Positions 56,163 through 64,000 of a stretch of DNA of 64,000 nt are shown here, one piece after another. The stretch is from the NCBI RefSeq assembly GCF_001590835.1, contig NZ_LTAQ01000001.1, forward strand, positions 146,357 to 210,356, in the 5' to 3' direction. The first letter of the stretch is position 1. The number at the start of each line of letters is the position of its first letter. The DNA comes from Bacillus gaemokensis (lineage in GTDB: Bacteria; Bacillota; Bacilli; Bacillales; Bacillaceae_G). The notes under the pieces were generated by a model, which worked only from the letters and a program-made list of their open reading frames with translations, made no database searches and had not been told where the DNA came from. Made by a program: the position numbers and the translations under genes.

Positions 56163-56253
56163 AAACGCCACCTCCAAGTAGTTATCTAAATTTTCCTCTT
56201 TTAATTATATCTTTTCTTCGACAAAATAAGAGAATTTCCTTCTAAAAAACCAA

Positions 56254-57027
56254 TCATTTTAGTATACCATACAAAACTCTCCATTTGTCGCGTTTCGTTT
56301 TTCCTTCTACAGAAAATAATTTACTACGGCCGTATCCCCTAACTGAAAATACATCACCCGGAAAACATTCATACGAAGTTTGTTCTACAACTTTCCAATT
56401 CACCTTCACAAGACCATTCTTTATAAGTGACTGCATTTTTTGACGTGATATATGAAGCATTTCAGCCAGTAAGACATCAAGGCGAAGTGATGAAACAGTT
56501 CCAGACTGTTCTCTCCATTCTTCTTGTATGCATAATACTCGCTCTACTTGTACAGGAGAGAGTGAGACCTTCATTTTTCCTATCGATTGTAAATTCATTT
56601 CAATGTATGAAACAACTTCTTTTGCAACTACAATTTGGGCACGATTTTCTTGAAGAAAAATATCTCCACACTTTTCTCTCGTTAAGCCAAGAGACATAAA
56701 TGCACCTAATATTTGCCTATGTTCAAGTGTGTAAAATTTGGAAGGATAGTCAATTTCTAATACTTCTACTTGAAATGCTTCTTCTTTTAATTCAAGATAC
56801 TCTGGATATATAAGAGCTCTTTTTCTTTCCGCCTTCGGGGTAGCACCACCAAACTGTAAAGCAGCATCCCCTTGCTGTCCAATCACCGTAGCAACAATTT
56901 GCTGTTGGCGCGGATCAAGAAAATCTGTTAATTTCACTTGATGGTACTCTTCAGCTGCTTGTTTCCATTCTAATGCTTTATCTACAAAGACCGCTTCTTC
57001 AGGTCTAAAATGCTCATAGATGCTCAT
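56254..57027 (-). CDS. ylmH: S4-domain RNA-binding protein YlmH
   Basis: 257 residues with a C-terminal S4 domain (SSLRLDVLLAEMLHISRQKMQ, about 180-245). In B. subtilis YlmH takes part in ribosome quality control alongside RqcH, whose gene is also in this window. It lies between ylmG and divIVA, the conserved order. The assignment is by family and position. Confidence 0.93.
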   Translation of the reverse strand: MSIYEHFRPEEAVFVDKALEWKQAAEEYHQVKLTDFLDPRQQQIVATVIGQQGDAALQFGGATPKAERKRALIYPEYLELKEEAFQVEVLEIDYPSKFYTLEHRQILGAFMSLGLTREKCGDIFLQENRAQIVVAKEVVSYIEMNLQSIGKMKVSLSPVQVERVLCIQEEWREQSGTVSSLRLDVLLAEMLHISRQKMQSLIKNGLVKVNWKVVEQTSYECFPGDVFSVRGYGRSKLFSVEGKTKRDKWRVLYGILK

Positions 57028-57042
57028 TCATTCAACCTCTCG

Positions 57043-57306
57043 CTACAAGAAATATTGAAACAGGCTCACTAAACCGCCTCTAGCAAGCTTCAATGCAATA
57101 ATTGCAACAATTGGAGAGATATCGATCATACCAAAAGGCGGAATAAATCTCCGAAACGGCTCTAAGTATGGTTCACAGATACGTGCGAGGAAATCACCAA
57201 ATGTTGATTCTCTTGCTCCCGGAAACCAAGATAGAAGAATATAGATAATAAGCGCCCAAGAATAAATCTCAATGGCATAGAGCAATACTTGTAAAATCGT
57301 TGTCAT
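57043..57306 (-). CDS. ylmG: YggT-family membrane protein YlmG
   Basis: 87 residues with two membrane segments and the YggT features [19 protein letters not shown] and [21 protein letters not shown]. Of unclear molecular role; the family is linked to division-site membrane or cofactor organisation. It lies 7 nt after sepF. Confidence 0.93.
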   Translation of the reverse strand: MTTILQVLLYAIEIYSWALIIYILLSWFPGARESTFGDFLARICEPYLEPFRRFIPPFGMIDISPIVAIIALKLARGGLVSLFQYFL

Positions 57307-57312
57307 GGCGTA

Positions 57313-57783
57313 TTACCACCTCTTTATATTTGTCTCTTCCTCTTCACCGAACAACTCAGAAATAGCCCCAACAATATCAACAGTCTCAGGGGTACAAATA
57401 AATGTTTTCGGTCCTAACTTTTGAATATCCCCGCCTATAGCGTATACAGTACCACTTAAAAAGTCAATCATACGCACAGCTTGGTCTGTTGACATTCTTT
57501 GTAAATTAATAACAACAGCCCGTCTCCCTTTTAAATGATCCGCAATACCTTGCGCTTCTGAGTATGTGCGCGGCTCTAATAAAACAACTTTAGAAGACTG
57601 TTTAGCCGTTTCAATACTCACAATATTTTGTTTTGGCTGTGCTTTTGTAAGTGGGATGTCCTGCTGTTTCTGCGGTGGATCTTGTTGTTTTTTCACTTCT
57701 GTTCGCTCCTTTTCATAAGCATATTGAGCTTCCTTTTCTTCCGGAGTGTCAAAAAAGAAGTATTTTACTTTTGACCAACTCAT
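57313..57783 (-). CDS. sepF: Cell division protein SepF
   Basis: FtsZ-bundling membrane anchor that forms rings and shapes the septum. The protein is 156 residues. An N-terminal amphipathic segment ([11 protein letters not shown]) binds membrane, a variable glutamine-rich linker spans 25-60, and the DUF552 core follows with [20 protein letters not shown] and ICTPETVDI. It lies next to ylmG and ylmE. Confidence 0.96.
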   Translation of the reverse strand: MSWSKVKYFFFDTPEEKEAQYAYEKERTEVKKQQDPPQKQQDIPLTKAQPKQNIVSIETAKQSSKVVLLEPRTYSEAQGIADHLKGRRAVVINLQRMSTDQAVRMIDFLSGTVYAIGGDIQKLGPKTFICTPETVDIVGAISELFGEEEETNIKRW

Positions 57784-57802
57784 AATAACATTCTCCTTCC
57801 TT

Positions 57803-58477
57803 TTACGCTTTTCCTACTAGAATCGTCCCCAAACGAATATATGTAGCGCCTTCCTCAATTGCAATCGTGTAATCATTTGACATTCCCATCGATAACTCTT
57901 CGCATGGAGCGTATGGTAGCTCTAATCCTTGCACTTGTTTTTGTAACATACGCAATGCCTTAAAGCATCGACGAACCTCTTCATCTTCACCTGTAAATGG
58001 TGCCATTGTCATCAATCCAACAACCTCAATTTTATCAAAGCCTTGCAAATCACGAATAAACGTAATCGTTTCCTCCGGCAATAACCCTTGCTTTGATTCT
58101 TCAGATGATGTTTTCACTTGTACAAAACATCGAACCTTCTTTGTAGCACGCTTTTGAATCTCTTTTGCAAGAGAAAGGCGATCTAATGAATGTAAATAAT
58201 TAATCTTATTGATTATTTCTTTTACTTTTCTCGTTTGTAATGAACCGATGAAATGCCAATTTACTTCCGAGCCAAAATGCTCATATTTTTGTAAAAACCC
58301 TTCATTTCGGTTCTCACCTAAATCAGTAAGTCCAGCTTCTACTACTTCATTTGTTTTTTCAATTCCTACTGTTTTTGTCACTGCTACAAGCTTAATATTT
58401 TGCACTGGGCGTTGTGCTCGTTCACATGCCTTTTTAATTTCTTCATTTACAACTGCTAAATTTTCTTGTACTGCCAC
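57803..58477 (-). CDS. ylmE: PLP homeostasis protein YlmE (YggS/PLPBP family)
   Basis: Pyridoxal-phosphate-binding TIM-barrel protein that affects PLP and amino-acid homeostasis. I start at the GTG at 58477 ([10 protein letters not shown]), since GGAGG lies about 9 nt upstream; a GTG at 58486 is only 2 nt from it. 224 residues; the PLP lysine is Lys35 in [28 protein letters not shown] and RLGTILVG form the phosphate site. Confidence 0.95.
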   Translation of the reverse strand: MAVQENLAVVNEEIKKACERAQRPVQNIKLVAVTKTVGIEKTNEVVEAGLTDLGENRNEGFLQKYEHFGSEVNWHFIGSLQTRKVKEIINKINYLHSLDRLSLAKEIQKRATKKVRCFVQVKTSSEESKQGLLPEETITFIRDLQGFDKIEVVGLMTMAPFTGEDEEVRRCFKALRMLQKQVQGLELPYAPCEELSMGMSNDYTIAIEEGATYIRLGTILVGKA

Positions 58478-58482
58478 TGTTT

Positions 58483-59292
58483 TCACTCCTCCTTAAAGCC
58501 TATGAAACTCAACATTCTTCCCGTTTTCCCTTGATCACGGCGATGCGAGAAAAACATTTGTTCTTCACAGCTTGTACAAAGAGACGACATCACAATATGC
58601 TCTTCTTTTATGCCAGTTTGTATGCATAATATGCGATTAACTTCTTTTAAATCAATTGCATATTGCCCATCTGAAATCAATTTATATGGAACAGGTCCGT
58701 CTACCGCTTGTTTTGCTGCTTCTAATACACGATCATCAACAACATAACAACATGACCCAATAGCTGGTCCAATTGCAACATGAATCTCTTGAACTAGTAC
58801 TCCTTCCGCATTCCACTTTTGAATCATTTCTTTTACAATTCCTTTTACAGTTCCCTTCCATCCAGCATGTGCAAGTCCTATCATGCCATGTGATGGTGCA
58901 TAGAAATAGAGTGGAACACAATCGGCATAACAAGATGTTAAACACACATCTCTATCAGTCGTATAAATACCATCTGTATTTGAAATACCGTCTTCATACA
59001 AATAGATTCCTCGCCCTTTTTCCCCGTGTCCTACTTTTTCAACATGATGATCATGAACTTGTTCTGAACAAATCCAAGTTTCTAATGGCTTTTGTAACTT
59101 GTTCGCTAAAATCCGTCTATTTTCATGAACATTCTCGATGATATCATTCACATGTAATCCTAAATTCATCGCGTGAAAGGAGCCTGTACTTACCCCACCA
59201 TCTTTTGTCGTAAAGCCAGCAGTAATGTTTCCAAGTTCTTCCCAAGCTTGTAAATACAATATACCGTCCACATATTTAAATGGTTCTCTCAT
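58483..59292 (-). CDS. pgeF: Peptidoglycan editing factor PgeF (YlmD, laccase-like)
   Basis: 269 residues of the YfiH/PgeF family, which removes wrong residues from cell-wall precursors and has been reported as a purine nucleoside phosphorylase. The zinc ligands are in EQVHDHHV, TSCYADCVPLYF and LAHAGWKGTV. It ends immediately before ylmE. Confidence 0.93.
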   Translation of the reverse strand: MREPFKYVDGILYLQAWEELGNITAGFTTKDGGVSTGSFHAMNLGLHVNDIIENVHENRRILANKLQKPLETWICSEQVHDHHVEKVGHGEKGRGIYLYEDGISNTDGIYTTDRDVCLTSCYADCVPLYFYAPSHGMIGLAHAGWKGTVKGIVKEMIQKWNAEGVLVQEIHVAIGPAIGSCCYVVDDRVLEAAKQAVDGPVPYKLISDGQYAIDLKEVNRILCIQTGIKEEHIVMSSLCTSCEEQMFFSHRRDQGKTGRMLSFIGFKEE

Positions 59293-59408
59293 AAAGCGGC
59301 TCCTTCTAATTAAAATAACATAAAAATCATGGTACTTCCTGTCTATTTTACCATACTTTTATTTTTCCATAATGACAACAGAAAAAAAAGAGGAATTTGT
59401 AATATTCT

Positions 59409-59687
59409 TTAAGAAATTGTCGGTGTTTGTATTGATTCTGTTACAGAATTGACATGATCTACCCTTACTAGTATGACATCTTCTCCAATTTTTACAATTT
59501 GTTTCCATGGAATTATACATTCTTCTTCTTTTCCAAACAACCCTAACATGCGTGTTTGCTTTGAAATAATAACCGCTTGAATCTTCCCTGTATTCATATC
59601 AATATCAATATCTCCAATATTCCCAAGTTTTTTCCCATCTGAAACATTTACAACATCCTTCATCTGAAACTCTGAAATCCGTATCAC
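59409..59687 (-). CDS. ylmC: PRC-barrel protein YlmC
   Basis: 92 residues from the GTG at 59687 (MIRISEFQMKDVVNVSDGK), which matches the B. subtilis YlmC start and has GGAGG 8 nt upstream; the ATG two codons earlier sits inside the site. PRC-barrel fold: GKKLGNIGDIDIDMNTGKI and FGKEEECIIPW. Role uncertain, linked to sporulation/division clusters. A 116-nt gap without obvious features separates it from pgeF. Confidence 0.92.
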   Translation of the reverse strand: MIRISEFQMKDVVNVSDGKKLGNIGDIDIDMNTGKIQAVIISKQTRMLGLFGKEEECIIPWKQIVKIGEDVILVRVDHVNSVTESIQTPTIS

Positions 59688-59806
59688 TTTCATCCCCTCC
59701 TTTATCTTGTTATTAACAGGAAGTAACCGCCCACTAAACTTTTATTTTATTGCCATTATATGAATACCCTCCCTTCTCTATGAACAGAATCTCCATTACA
59801 CACCAT

Positions 59807-59837
59807 AAAAAGGTCTCACCATAAATGGTGAGACCTT
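59807..59837 (-). terminator. sigG terminator
   Basis: AAGGTCTCACC and GGTGAGACCTT arms with a 6-nt loop, overlapping the sigG stop codon and followed on the minus strand by TTTTTATGG. Confidence 0.85.
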
Positions 59838-60615
59838 ATCCTTGAATCGTTTTATTCATTTGTTTAATTGCTGACTTTTCTAAGCGTGACACTTGCGCTT
59901 GAGAAATCCCAATTTCTTCTGCTACTTCCATTTGTGTTTTCCCTTGGAAAAAACGTTTTCGAATAATCATCTTTTCCCGGTCATTTAAGCGCTTCATTCC
60001 TTCTTTTAATGCCAATTCTTCCACCCACTGCTCGTCCCTTTGTTTATCATCGCTTAACTGATCCATTACAAAAATGGGATCTCCCCCATCATTATAGATT
60101 GGTTCAAACAATGAAACTGGGTCTTGAATGGCATCAAGTGCGAAAACAATTTCTTCATGTGTCACTTCGAGTACTTTAGCAATATCCATTGCCGTTGGTT
60201 CTTTTGAATTTTCGGCAATTAACTTTTCTCTTACCTGCAACGCTTTATACGCAATATCCCGCAATGAGCGTGAGACGCGAATTGGATTGTTATCTCGTAA
60301 ATATCTACGAATTTCCCCAATAATCATTGGCACAGCATACGTTGAAAATTTAACATTTTGGCTTAAGTCAAAGTTATCAATGGATTTCATAAGTCCAATG
60401 CAGCCAACTTGAAATAAATCATCAACAAATTCTCCTCTGTTGTTAAATCGCTGGATGACGCTCAGTACAAGGCGTAAGTTTCCATTTACTAGCTTCTCTC
60501 TTGCGCTTATCTCTCCACTTTGCATTTCTCGAAATAATTTACGCATCTCTTCATTTTTTAGTACTGGAAGTTTAGCTGTATCAACACCACAAATCTCTAC
60601 TTTGTTTCTCGTCAA
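59836..60615 (-). CDS. sigG: RNA polymerase sigma-G factor
   Basis: Late forespore sigma factor of sporulation. 259 residues from a TTG at 60615 (MTRNKVEICGVDTAKLPVL), with AGGAGGG 8 nt upstream. Region 2 (DDLFQVGCIGLMKSIDNFD) and region 4 (AEEIGISQAQVSRLEKSAIK) are clear. It lies downstream of spoIIGA-sigE, separated by a terminator, with its own forespore promoter. Confidence 0.97.
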   Translation of the reverse strand: MTRNKVEICGVDTAKLPVLKNEEMRKLFREMQSGEISAREKLVNGNLRLVLSVIQRFNNRGEFVDDLFQVGCIGLMKSIDNFDLSQNVKFSTYAVPMIIGEIRRYLRDNNPIRVSRSLRDIAYKALQVREKLIAENSKEPTAMDIAKVLEVTHEEIVFALDAIQDPVSLFEPIYNDGGDPIFVMDQLSDDKQRDEQWVEELALKEGMKRLNDREKMIIRKRFFQGKTQMEVAEEIGISQAQVSRLEKSAIKQMNKTIQG

Positions 60616-60651
60616 AGTGTTCCCTCCTATCGGGAGTTGCTGTACAGTGTA

Positions 60652-60680
60652 AAGTATCTCCTTCAGAGGGAATTTTATGC
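60652..60680 (-). promoter_or_regulatory. Sigma-F/G-type promoter of sigG
   Basis: The minus strand has GCATA (60680-60676), a 14-bp spacer and GGAGATACTT (60661-60652), which fits the sigma-F pattern GYWTA ... GGnRAYAMTW exactly. It fits forespore expression of sigG and later autoregulation. Confidence 0.85.
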
Positions 60681-60728
60681 ATATCGTTTCTAACTAACAC
60701 TTCATTTACCAATTATAAAAATCACAAG

Positions 60729-60756
60729 AAAACCAATCGGAATACCGATTGGTTTT
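60729..60756 (-). terminator. spoIIGA-sigE terminator
   Basis: Perfect 12-bp stem AAAACCAATCGG/CCGATTGGTTTT with an AATA loop, followed by TTCTTG. It separates sigE from sigG. Confidence 0.88.
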
Positions 60757-60797
60757 ACAAATTACTCTTGATAATACGGGGGTTTCCAATAAATTCT

Positions 60798-61517
60798 TTA
60801 TACCATCTTATTAAATTCTTTTCGTAACCTTTTTATAATTCTCTTTTCAAGACGTGAAATATAAGACTGCGAAATCCCCAACATATCTGCTACATCTTTT
60901 TGTGTTTTTTCTTCTCCACCTGCAAGCCCAAAACGCAATTCCATAATTTGCTTCTCGCGATCATTTAATTGATGTAGTGCTTTCATAAGAAGATGACGAT
61001 CTACAGTAGCCTCTAAATCTTTTGTAATAATATCGTCATCCGTACCAAGAACATCCGATAGCAATAATTCATTTCCATCCCAGTCAATATTTAATGGTTC
61101 ATCAAACGAAACTTCTGAACGATTTTTATTATTTCTACGTAAATGCATTAAAATTTCATTTTCTATACAACGTGATGCATAGGTTGCTAATTTTATTTTC
61201 TTTTCAGGATTAAATGTATTCACAGCTTTAATAAGACCTATCGTTCCAATACTAATTAAATCCTCAATGTTAATTCCTGTATTTTCAAACTTACGAGCTA
61301 TATACACAACTAAGCGCAAATTGCGTTCAATAAGTAAAGAGCGTGCCGCTGGATCTCCTTTTGGCAATTTATTCAAAAGAACCTCTTCTTCCTCTTTTGT
61401 CAAAGGTGGTGGTAGTGCCTCACTTCCACCAATATAGTAAATTTCATCGGTCTTAATTCCAAGTTTCAGCAATACTTTATACCAAAGATATATTAAATAA
61501 AATTTCAATTTCGCCAT
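60798..61517 (-). CDS. sigE: RNA polymerase sigma-E factor precursor
   Basis: Early mother-cell sigma factor, made as inactive pro-sigma-E. 239 residues from the ATG at 61517 ([20 protein letters not shown]); the frame to 61544 overlaps spoIIGA. The N-terminal 27 or so residues form the membrane-binding pro-sequence removed by SpoIIGA. Region 2 ([19 protein letters not shown]) and region 4 ([20 protein letters not shown]) follow. Confidence 0.97.
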   Translation of the reverse strand: MAKLKFYLIYLWYKVLLKLGIKTDEIYYIGGSEALPPPLTKEEEEVLLNKLPKGDPAARSLLIERNLRLVVYIARKFENTGINIEDLISIGTIGLIKAVNTFNPEKKIKLATYASRCIENEILMHLRRNNKNRSEVSFDEPLNIDWDGNELLLSDVLGTDDDIITKDLEATVDRHLLMKALHQLNDREKQIMELRFGLAGGEEKTQKDVADMLGISQSYISRLEKRIIKRLRKEFNKMV

Positions 61518-61536
61518 ACTCCCCCACCTCTCATAA

Positions 61537-62454
61537 TTAAGCAATTGTCACTTTTTGTGATATCAGCATTTTCGGATGGATAATACATTGATATTCTCCA
61601 TGTGTAGACAATTGCTGTGTGTTTAACCCAATCAAAACTTTGTTTACAATCATATCGCTACCTTCATGATGAACTTGAACAACATCTGGCTTGATTGCCC
61701 ATAAAAATTGATGATCAATTCCTACTGCTCGAAAAGGAATTAAGCGTAGCCTTGTTGCCCAACCAGAATCATTTTCTGGTATTTGTGGAATCTCTGTTTT
61801 AGAATAAACCTGTTCTGTTAGCCACGTTGGTAAACAATGCTCTAATGAGGAAATATGCATAATCATAACCGGTGTTTTTGTTATAGGATCATACAATTGG
61901 TTTCCACTATCAATCAAGCCATCTAGTTCAATCTCATTGTCAACTAGTTTAATATTTACTTTTACAATTTGATCATAATGAATCTTGGTCACTTCCACAT
62001 TTTCAATACGTTTTTTCGAAAAATAGTAAACAATCGGAAATCCAAAAATGACAAATAACCAACTTACCGGGTCACCATAAGAAATTGATTTTGCCTGAAC
62101 TAACCCATCTAGCATTTCATTTGTTTGAAGGAAAAAATGAGTTCCAATCAAACCTCCACCTACCATAAATGTTACAAAATAAAAGGTAAGAACGGTTTGT
62201 GTATAATCTCGAAAAGTCGTAAATCCATACGCTGTGTATACAATAACTAACGAGTAAAGCAATTTTATAATCGGGTGTGTCATCATAGAAGCAAAAGGGG
62301 TAAAGGCAAAAATAACAATTGTTGAACCAATGAATGCCCCTAATACAAGCCTCCATCTTTTGATCTTCTTTTTCAACACAGCTGCTGTTAATAAAAGTAA
62401 AAGAAAATCAATGCAGGCGTTTAGCAACCAAACAACGTCGGCGTAAACAACCAA
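61537..62454 (-). CDS. spoIIGA: Sporulation sigma-E processing aspartic peptidase SpoIIGA
   Basis: Membrane protease that activates pro-sigma-E in the mother cell after the SpoIIR signal. I choose a TTG at 62454 ([16 protein letters not shown]), with GAGGTG 6 nt upstream, giving 305 residues; a frame to 62502 crosses the promoter. Five membrane segments in residues 5-145. The catalytic aspartate is Asp182 in [13 protein letters not shown]. First gene of the spoIIG operon. Confidence 0.95.
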   Translation of the reverse strand: MVVYADVVWLLNACIDFLLLLLTAAVLKKKIKRWRLVLGAFIGSTIVIFAFTPFASMMTHPIIKLLYSLVIVYTAYGFTTFRDYTQTVLTFYFVTFMVGGGLIGTHFFLQTNEMLDGLVQAKSISYGDPVSWLFVIFGFPIVYYFSKKRIENVEVTKIHYDQIVKVNIKLVDNEIELDGLIDSGNQLYDPITKTPVMIMHISSLEHCLPTWLTEQVYSKTEIPQIPENDSGWATRLRLIPFRAVGIDHQFLWAIKPDVVQVHHEGSDMIVNKVLIGLNTQQLSTHGEYQCIIHPKMLISQKVTIA

Positions 62455-62484
62455 ACCATTCACCTCTTTTTTTAAGTTGAGACT

Positions 62485-62518
62485 AGTATAATGCATATCC
62501 AATAGGAAAGTGTGTCAA
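62485..62518 (-). promoter_or_regulatory. spoIIG promoter, 22-bp spacer
   Basis: TTGACA (62518-62513) and TATACT (62490-62485) on the minus strand are separated by 22 bp. This matches the known B. subtilis spoIIG promoter, which needs Spo0A~P to work with sigma-A because of that spacing. TGTCGCG at 62565-62571 (plus strand) resembles a Spo0A box (TGTCGAA) at about -87. Confidence 0.88.
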
Positions 62519-62627
62519 TTTACGGAGGGGTTTTTTTGTTATTTTGTGGTTTCTAGACATAATCTGTCGCGAGAGAATAAAAGTATTTTTTTATAGGAGT
62601 ACATATAGCTATCAGAGAATGATTGAA

Positions 62628-62661
62628 ATAAAAAAAGACCTGCTAAACAGATCTTTTTTTA
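62628..62661. terminator. Second hairpin downstream of ftsZ
   Basis: AAAAAAAGACCTG pairs with CAGATCTTTTTTT (one mismatch, 5-nt loop). It may act on both strands and back up the first ftsZ terminator, shielding the spoIIG promoter. Confidence 0.78.
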
Positions 62662-62776
62662 TTGTAAAAATTAGCTCATACAGTAATGTTTTTTCATGTC
62701 CCTATCAATAAAACACTAATAAAATAGTAAGACAAGTACCAACTAATTTAACACTATTCTTTTTCTTTAGAAACAA

Positions 62777-62805
62777 AAAAAGGAGCTAAACTATAGCTCC
62801 TTTTC
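62777..62805 (-). terminator. ftsZ terminator
   Basis: AAAGGAGCTA and TAGCTCCTTT arms with a short loop, 3 nt from the ftsZ stop, followed by TTTTGTTTC on the minus strand. Confidence 0.85.
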
Positions 62806-62807
62806 TT

Positions 62808-63962
62808 TTATCGTCTACGACGATTACGTAAAAATGCTGGAATATCGATATCATCTGAATCTGTATTACGATCATGTACAACAGGCTCTTCACGTTTTAC
62901 TTCGCGTTTTACTTCGCGTTGTTTTTGTGGCTGAGCCACTGGTTGTTGTTGCGTGTGATTCCCATTTGCCGTCGGACGTACAAGTAGTTTTGGTGGTTGA
63001 ATTGCAACGCTATCATCAAAACCAGTTGCAATAACAGTTACAACAATATCGTCTTTTAATCCTTCATTAATAACAGAACCGAAAATCATATTTACTTCTG
63101 GATCTGAAGCCGAAGCTACAATATCGGCAGCTTCTTGTACTTCATATAAACTTAGGTTTGCGCCACCTGTTATGTTCATAATAACACCTTGTGCACCATC
63201 AATAGATGTTTCTAGTAACGGGCTAGAAATTGCTTTTTTTGCAGCTTCAGCAGCACGGTTTTCACCATTACCAGAACCAATACCCATTAATGCTGAACCT
63301 CTATTATGCATAATTGTTTTTACGTCTGCAAAGTCTAAGTTAATAAGACCAGGTGTAGCTATTAAATCAGAAATACCTTGAACACCTTGACGTAATACAT
63401 TATCCACTTCACGGAACGCTTCTAACATCGGTGTATTTTTATCTACAATTTCTAGTAAACGATCATTTGGAATTACAATCAATGTATCTACATTTTCTTT
63501 AAATGCTGCAATACCAGATGCAGCTTGCGTTGCACGTTTACGCCCTTCAAATGTAAATGGACGCGTTACAACACCAACTGTTAATGCACCTAGCTCTTTT
63601 GCAACTTGTGCGACTACTGGAGCTGCACCCGTTCCAGTTCCACCGCCCATACCAGCTGTTACGAAAACCATATCTGCACCACGAAGTGCTTCTTGGATTT
63701 GTTCTTTACTTTCTTCAGCGGCTTTTTTCCCTACTTCAGGGTTTGCGCCAGCACCAAGTCCACGTGTTAATTTTCCACCAATTTGCATTTTCGTTTCAGC
63801 TTTTGATAAATTTAACGCTTGTGCATCAGTGTTCACAGCGATAAAGTCTACACCTTGTACGCCATGATCGATCATACGGTTAACAGCATTATTTCCGCCA
63901 CCACCGACACCGATAACTTTTATATTTGCTAATTGATCTTGAGTAGTATCAAACTCTAACAT
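62808..63962 (-). CDS. ftsZ: Cell division protein FtsZ
   Basis: Tubulin-like GTPase that builds the division ring. The protein is 384 residues. The nucleotide-binding start [17 protein letters not shown], the tubulin signature [10 protein letters not shown] at 106-115 and the T7-loop region [11 protein letters not shown] are intact. A glutamine-rich linker ([13 protein letters not shown]) leads to the C-terminal peptide [15 protein letters not shown] that binds FtsA, SepF and ZapA. The ATG at 63962 follows TAGGGGGA. ftsA would lie beyond the window. Confidence 0.99.
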   Translation of the reverse strand: MLEFDTTQDQLANIKVIGVGGGGNNAVNRMIDHGVQGVDFIAVNTDAQALNLSKAETKMQIGGKLTRGLGAGANPEVGKKAAEESKEQIQEALRGADMVFVTAGMGGGTGTGAAPVVAQVAKELGALTVGVVTRPFTFEGRKRATQAASGIAAFKENVDTLIVIPNDRLLEIVDKNTPMLEAFREVDNVLRQGVQGISDLIATPGLINLDFADVKTIMHNRGSALMGIGSGNGENRAAEAAKKAISSPLLETSIDGAQGVIMNITGGANLSLYEVQEAADIVASASDPEVNMIFGSVINEGLKDDIVVTVIATGFDDSVAIQPPKLLVRPTANGNHTQQQPVAQPQKQREVKREVKREEPVVHDRNTDSDDIDIPAFLRNRRRR

Positions 63963-64000
63963 ATCGAAATCCCCCTAGAACCTCATTTTTCGTGTCCAAT

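Larger units (their letters stand above)
62455..62807. other. ftsZ-spoIIGA intergenic region
   Basis: 353 bases with no gene. It holds the ftsZ terminator, a second bidirectional hairpin and the spoIIG promoter. In B. subtilis bpr lies between ftsZ and spoIIGA; nothing like it remains here. Confidence 0.65.

Overview
The window is a housekeeping stretch of a Bacillus cereus group chromosome. It has low G+C and runs from smc (cut by the left edge) to ftsZ at the right edge. Protein sequences and gene order match the Bacillus fapR-plsX-fabD-fabG-acpP-rnc-smc, pyr, isoleucyl-tRNA synthetase/divIVA and spoIIG neighbourhoods. RemA, DivIVA, PyrK, IleS and FtsZ look like cereus-group versions as I remember them; the species within the group cannot be fixed from the sequence alone. 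Nearly all genes lie on the minus strand. The exceptions are rpmB, rqcH and the accessory genes at 32.2-38.5 kb.

Layout from left to right: (1) 1-7.2 kb, smc, rnc and the FapR-controlled phospholipid/fatty-acid operon, with a FapR operator and promoter in front of fapR. (2) 7.2-12 kb, recG, fatty acid kinase fakA and its Asp23-like partner yloU. (3) 12.0-13.1 kb, rpmB (plus strand), the 26-codon sporulation gene spoVM and thiN. (4) 13.2-27.4 kb, rpe, rsgA, prkC, prpC, rlmN, rsmB, fmt, def, priA, coaBC, rpoZ, gmk, remA, yicC: a tightly packed translation, signalling and nucleotide block. (5) 27.5-32.1 kb, a P-type Ca2+-ATPase divergent from rqcH. (6) 32.1-38.6 kb, an accessory island between rqcH and pyrE. 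It holds a reduced DUF58/DUF4129-like gene pair, an M24 peptidase, a DinB-like protein, a small membrane protein with a broken tandem paralogue, an ion-transporter-superfamily permease, a short membrane protein and a HAD-hydrolase stub. (7) 38.6-50.5 kb, the complete pyrimidine operon pyrR-uraA-pyrB-pyrC-carA-carB-pyrK-pyrD-pyrF-pyrE, with three PyrR-type attenuators and a clear sigma-A promoter. (8) 50.5-59.7 kb, rluD, lspA, ylyA, ileS with an isoleucine T-box, then divIVA, ylmH, ylmG, sepF, ylmE, pgeF, ylmC. (9) 59.8-64 kb, sigG with a sigma-F-type promoter, spoIIGA-sigE behind a promoter with a 22-bp spacer, and ftsZ.

Most of the window is well-known core biology. The parts most worth a second look are the 6.5-kb accessory island (reduced gene pair, decayed paralogue, HAD stub, structured intergenic element), a perfect 24-bp direct repeat upstream of yloU-fakA, and the set of clearly readable regulatory elements (FapR operator, three pyr attenuators, ileS T-box, spoIIG and sigG promoters). 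No tRNA, rRNA, CRISPR, prophage or intact insertion sequence was seen. Many starts were moved from the longest reading frame to the codon with a properly spaced ribosome binding site; several of these are GTG or TTG.
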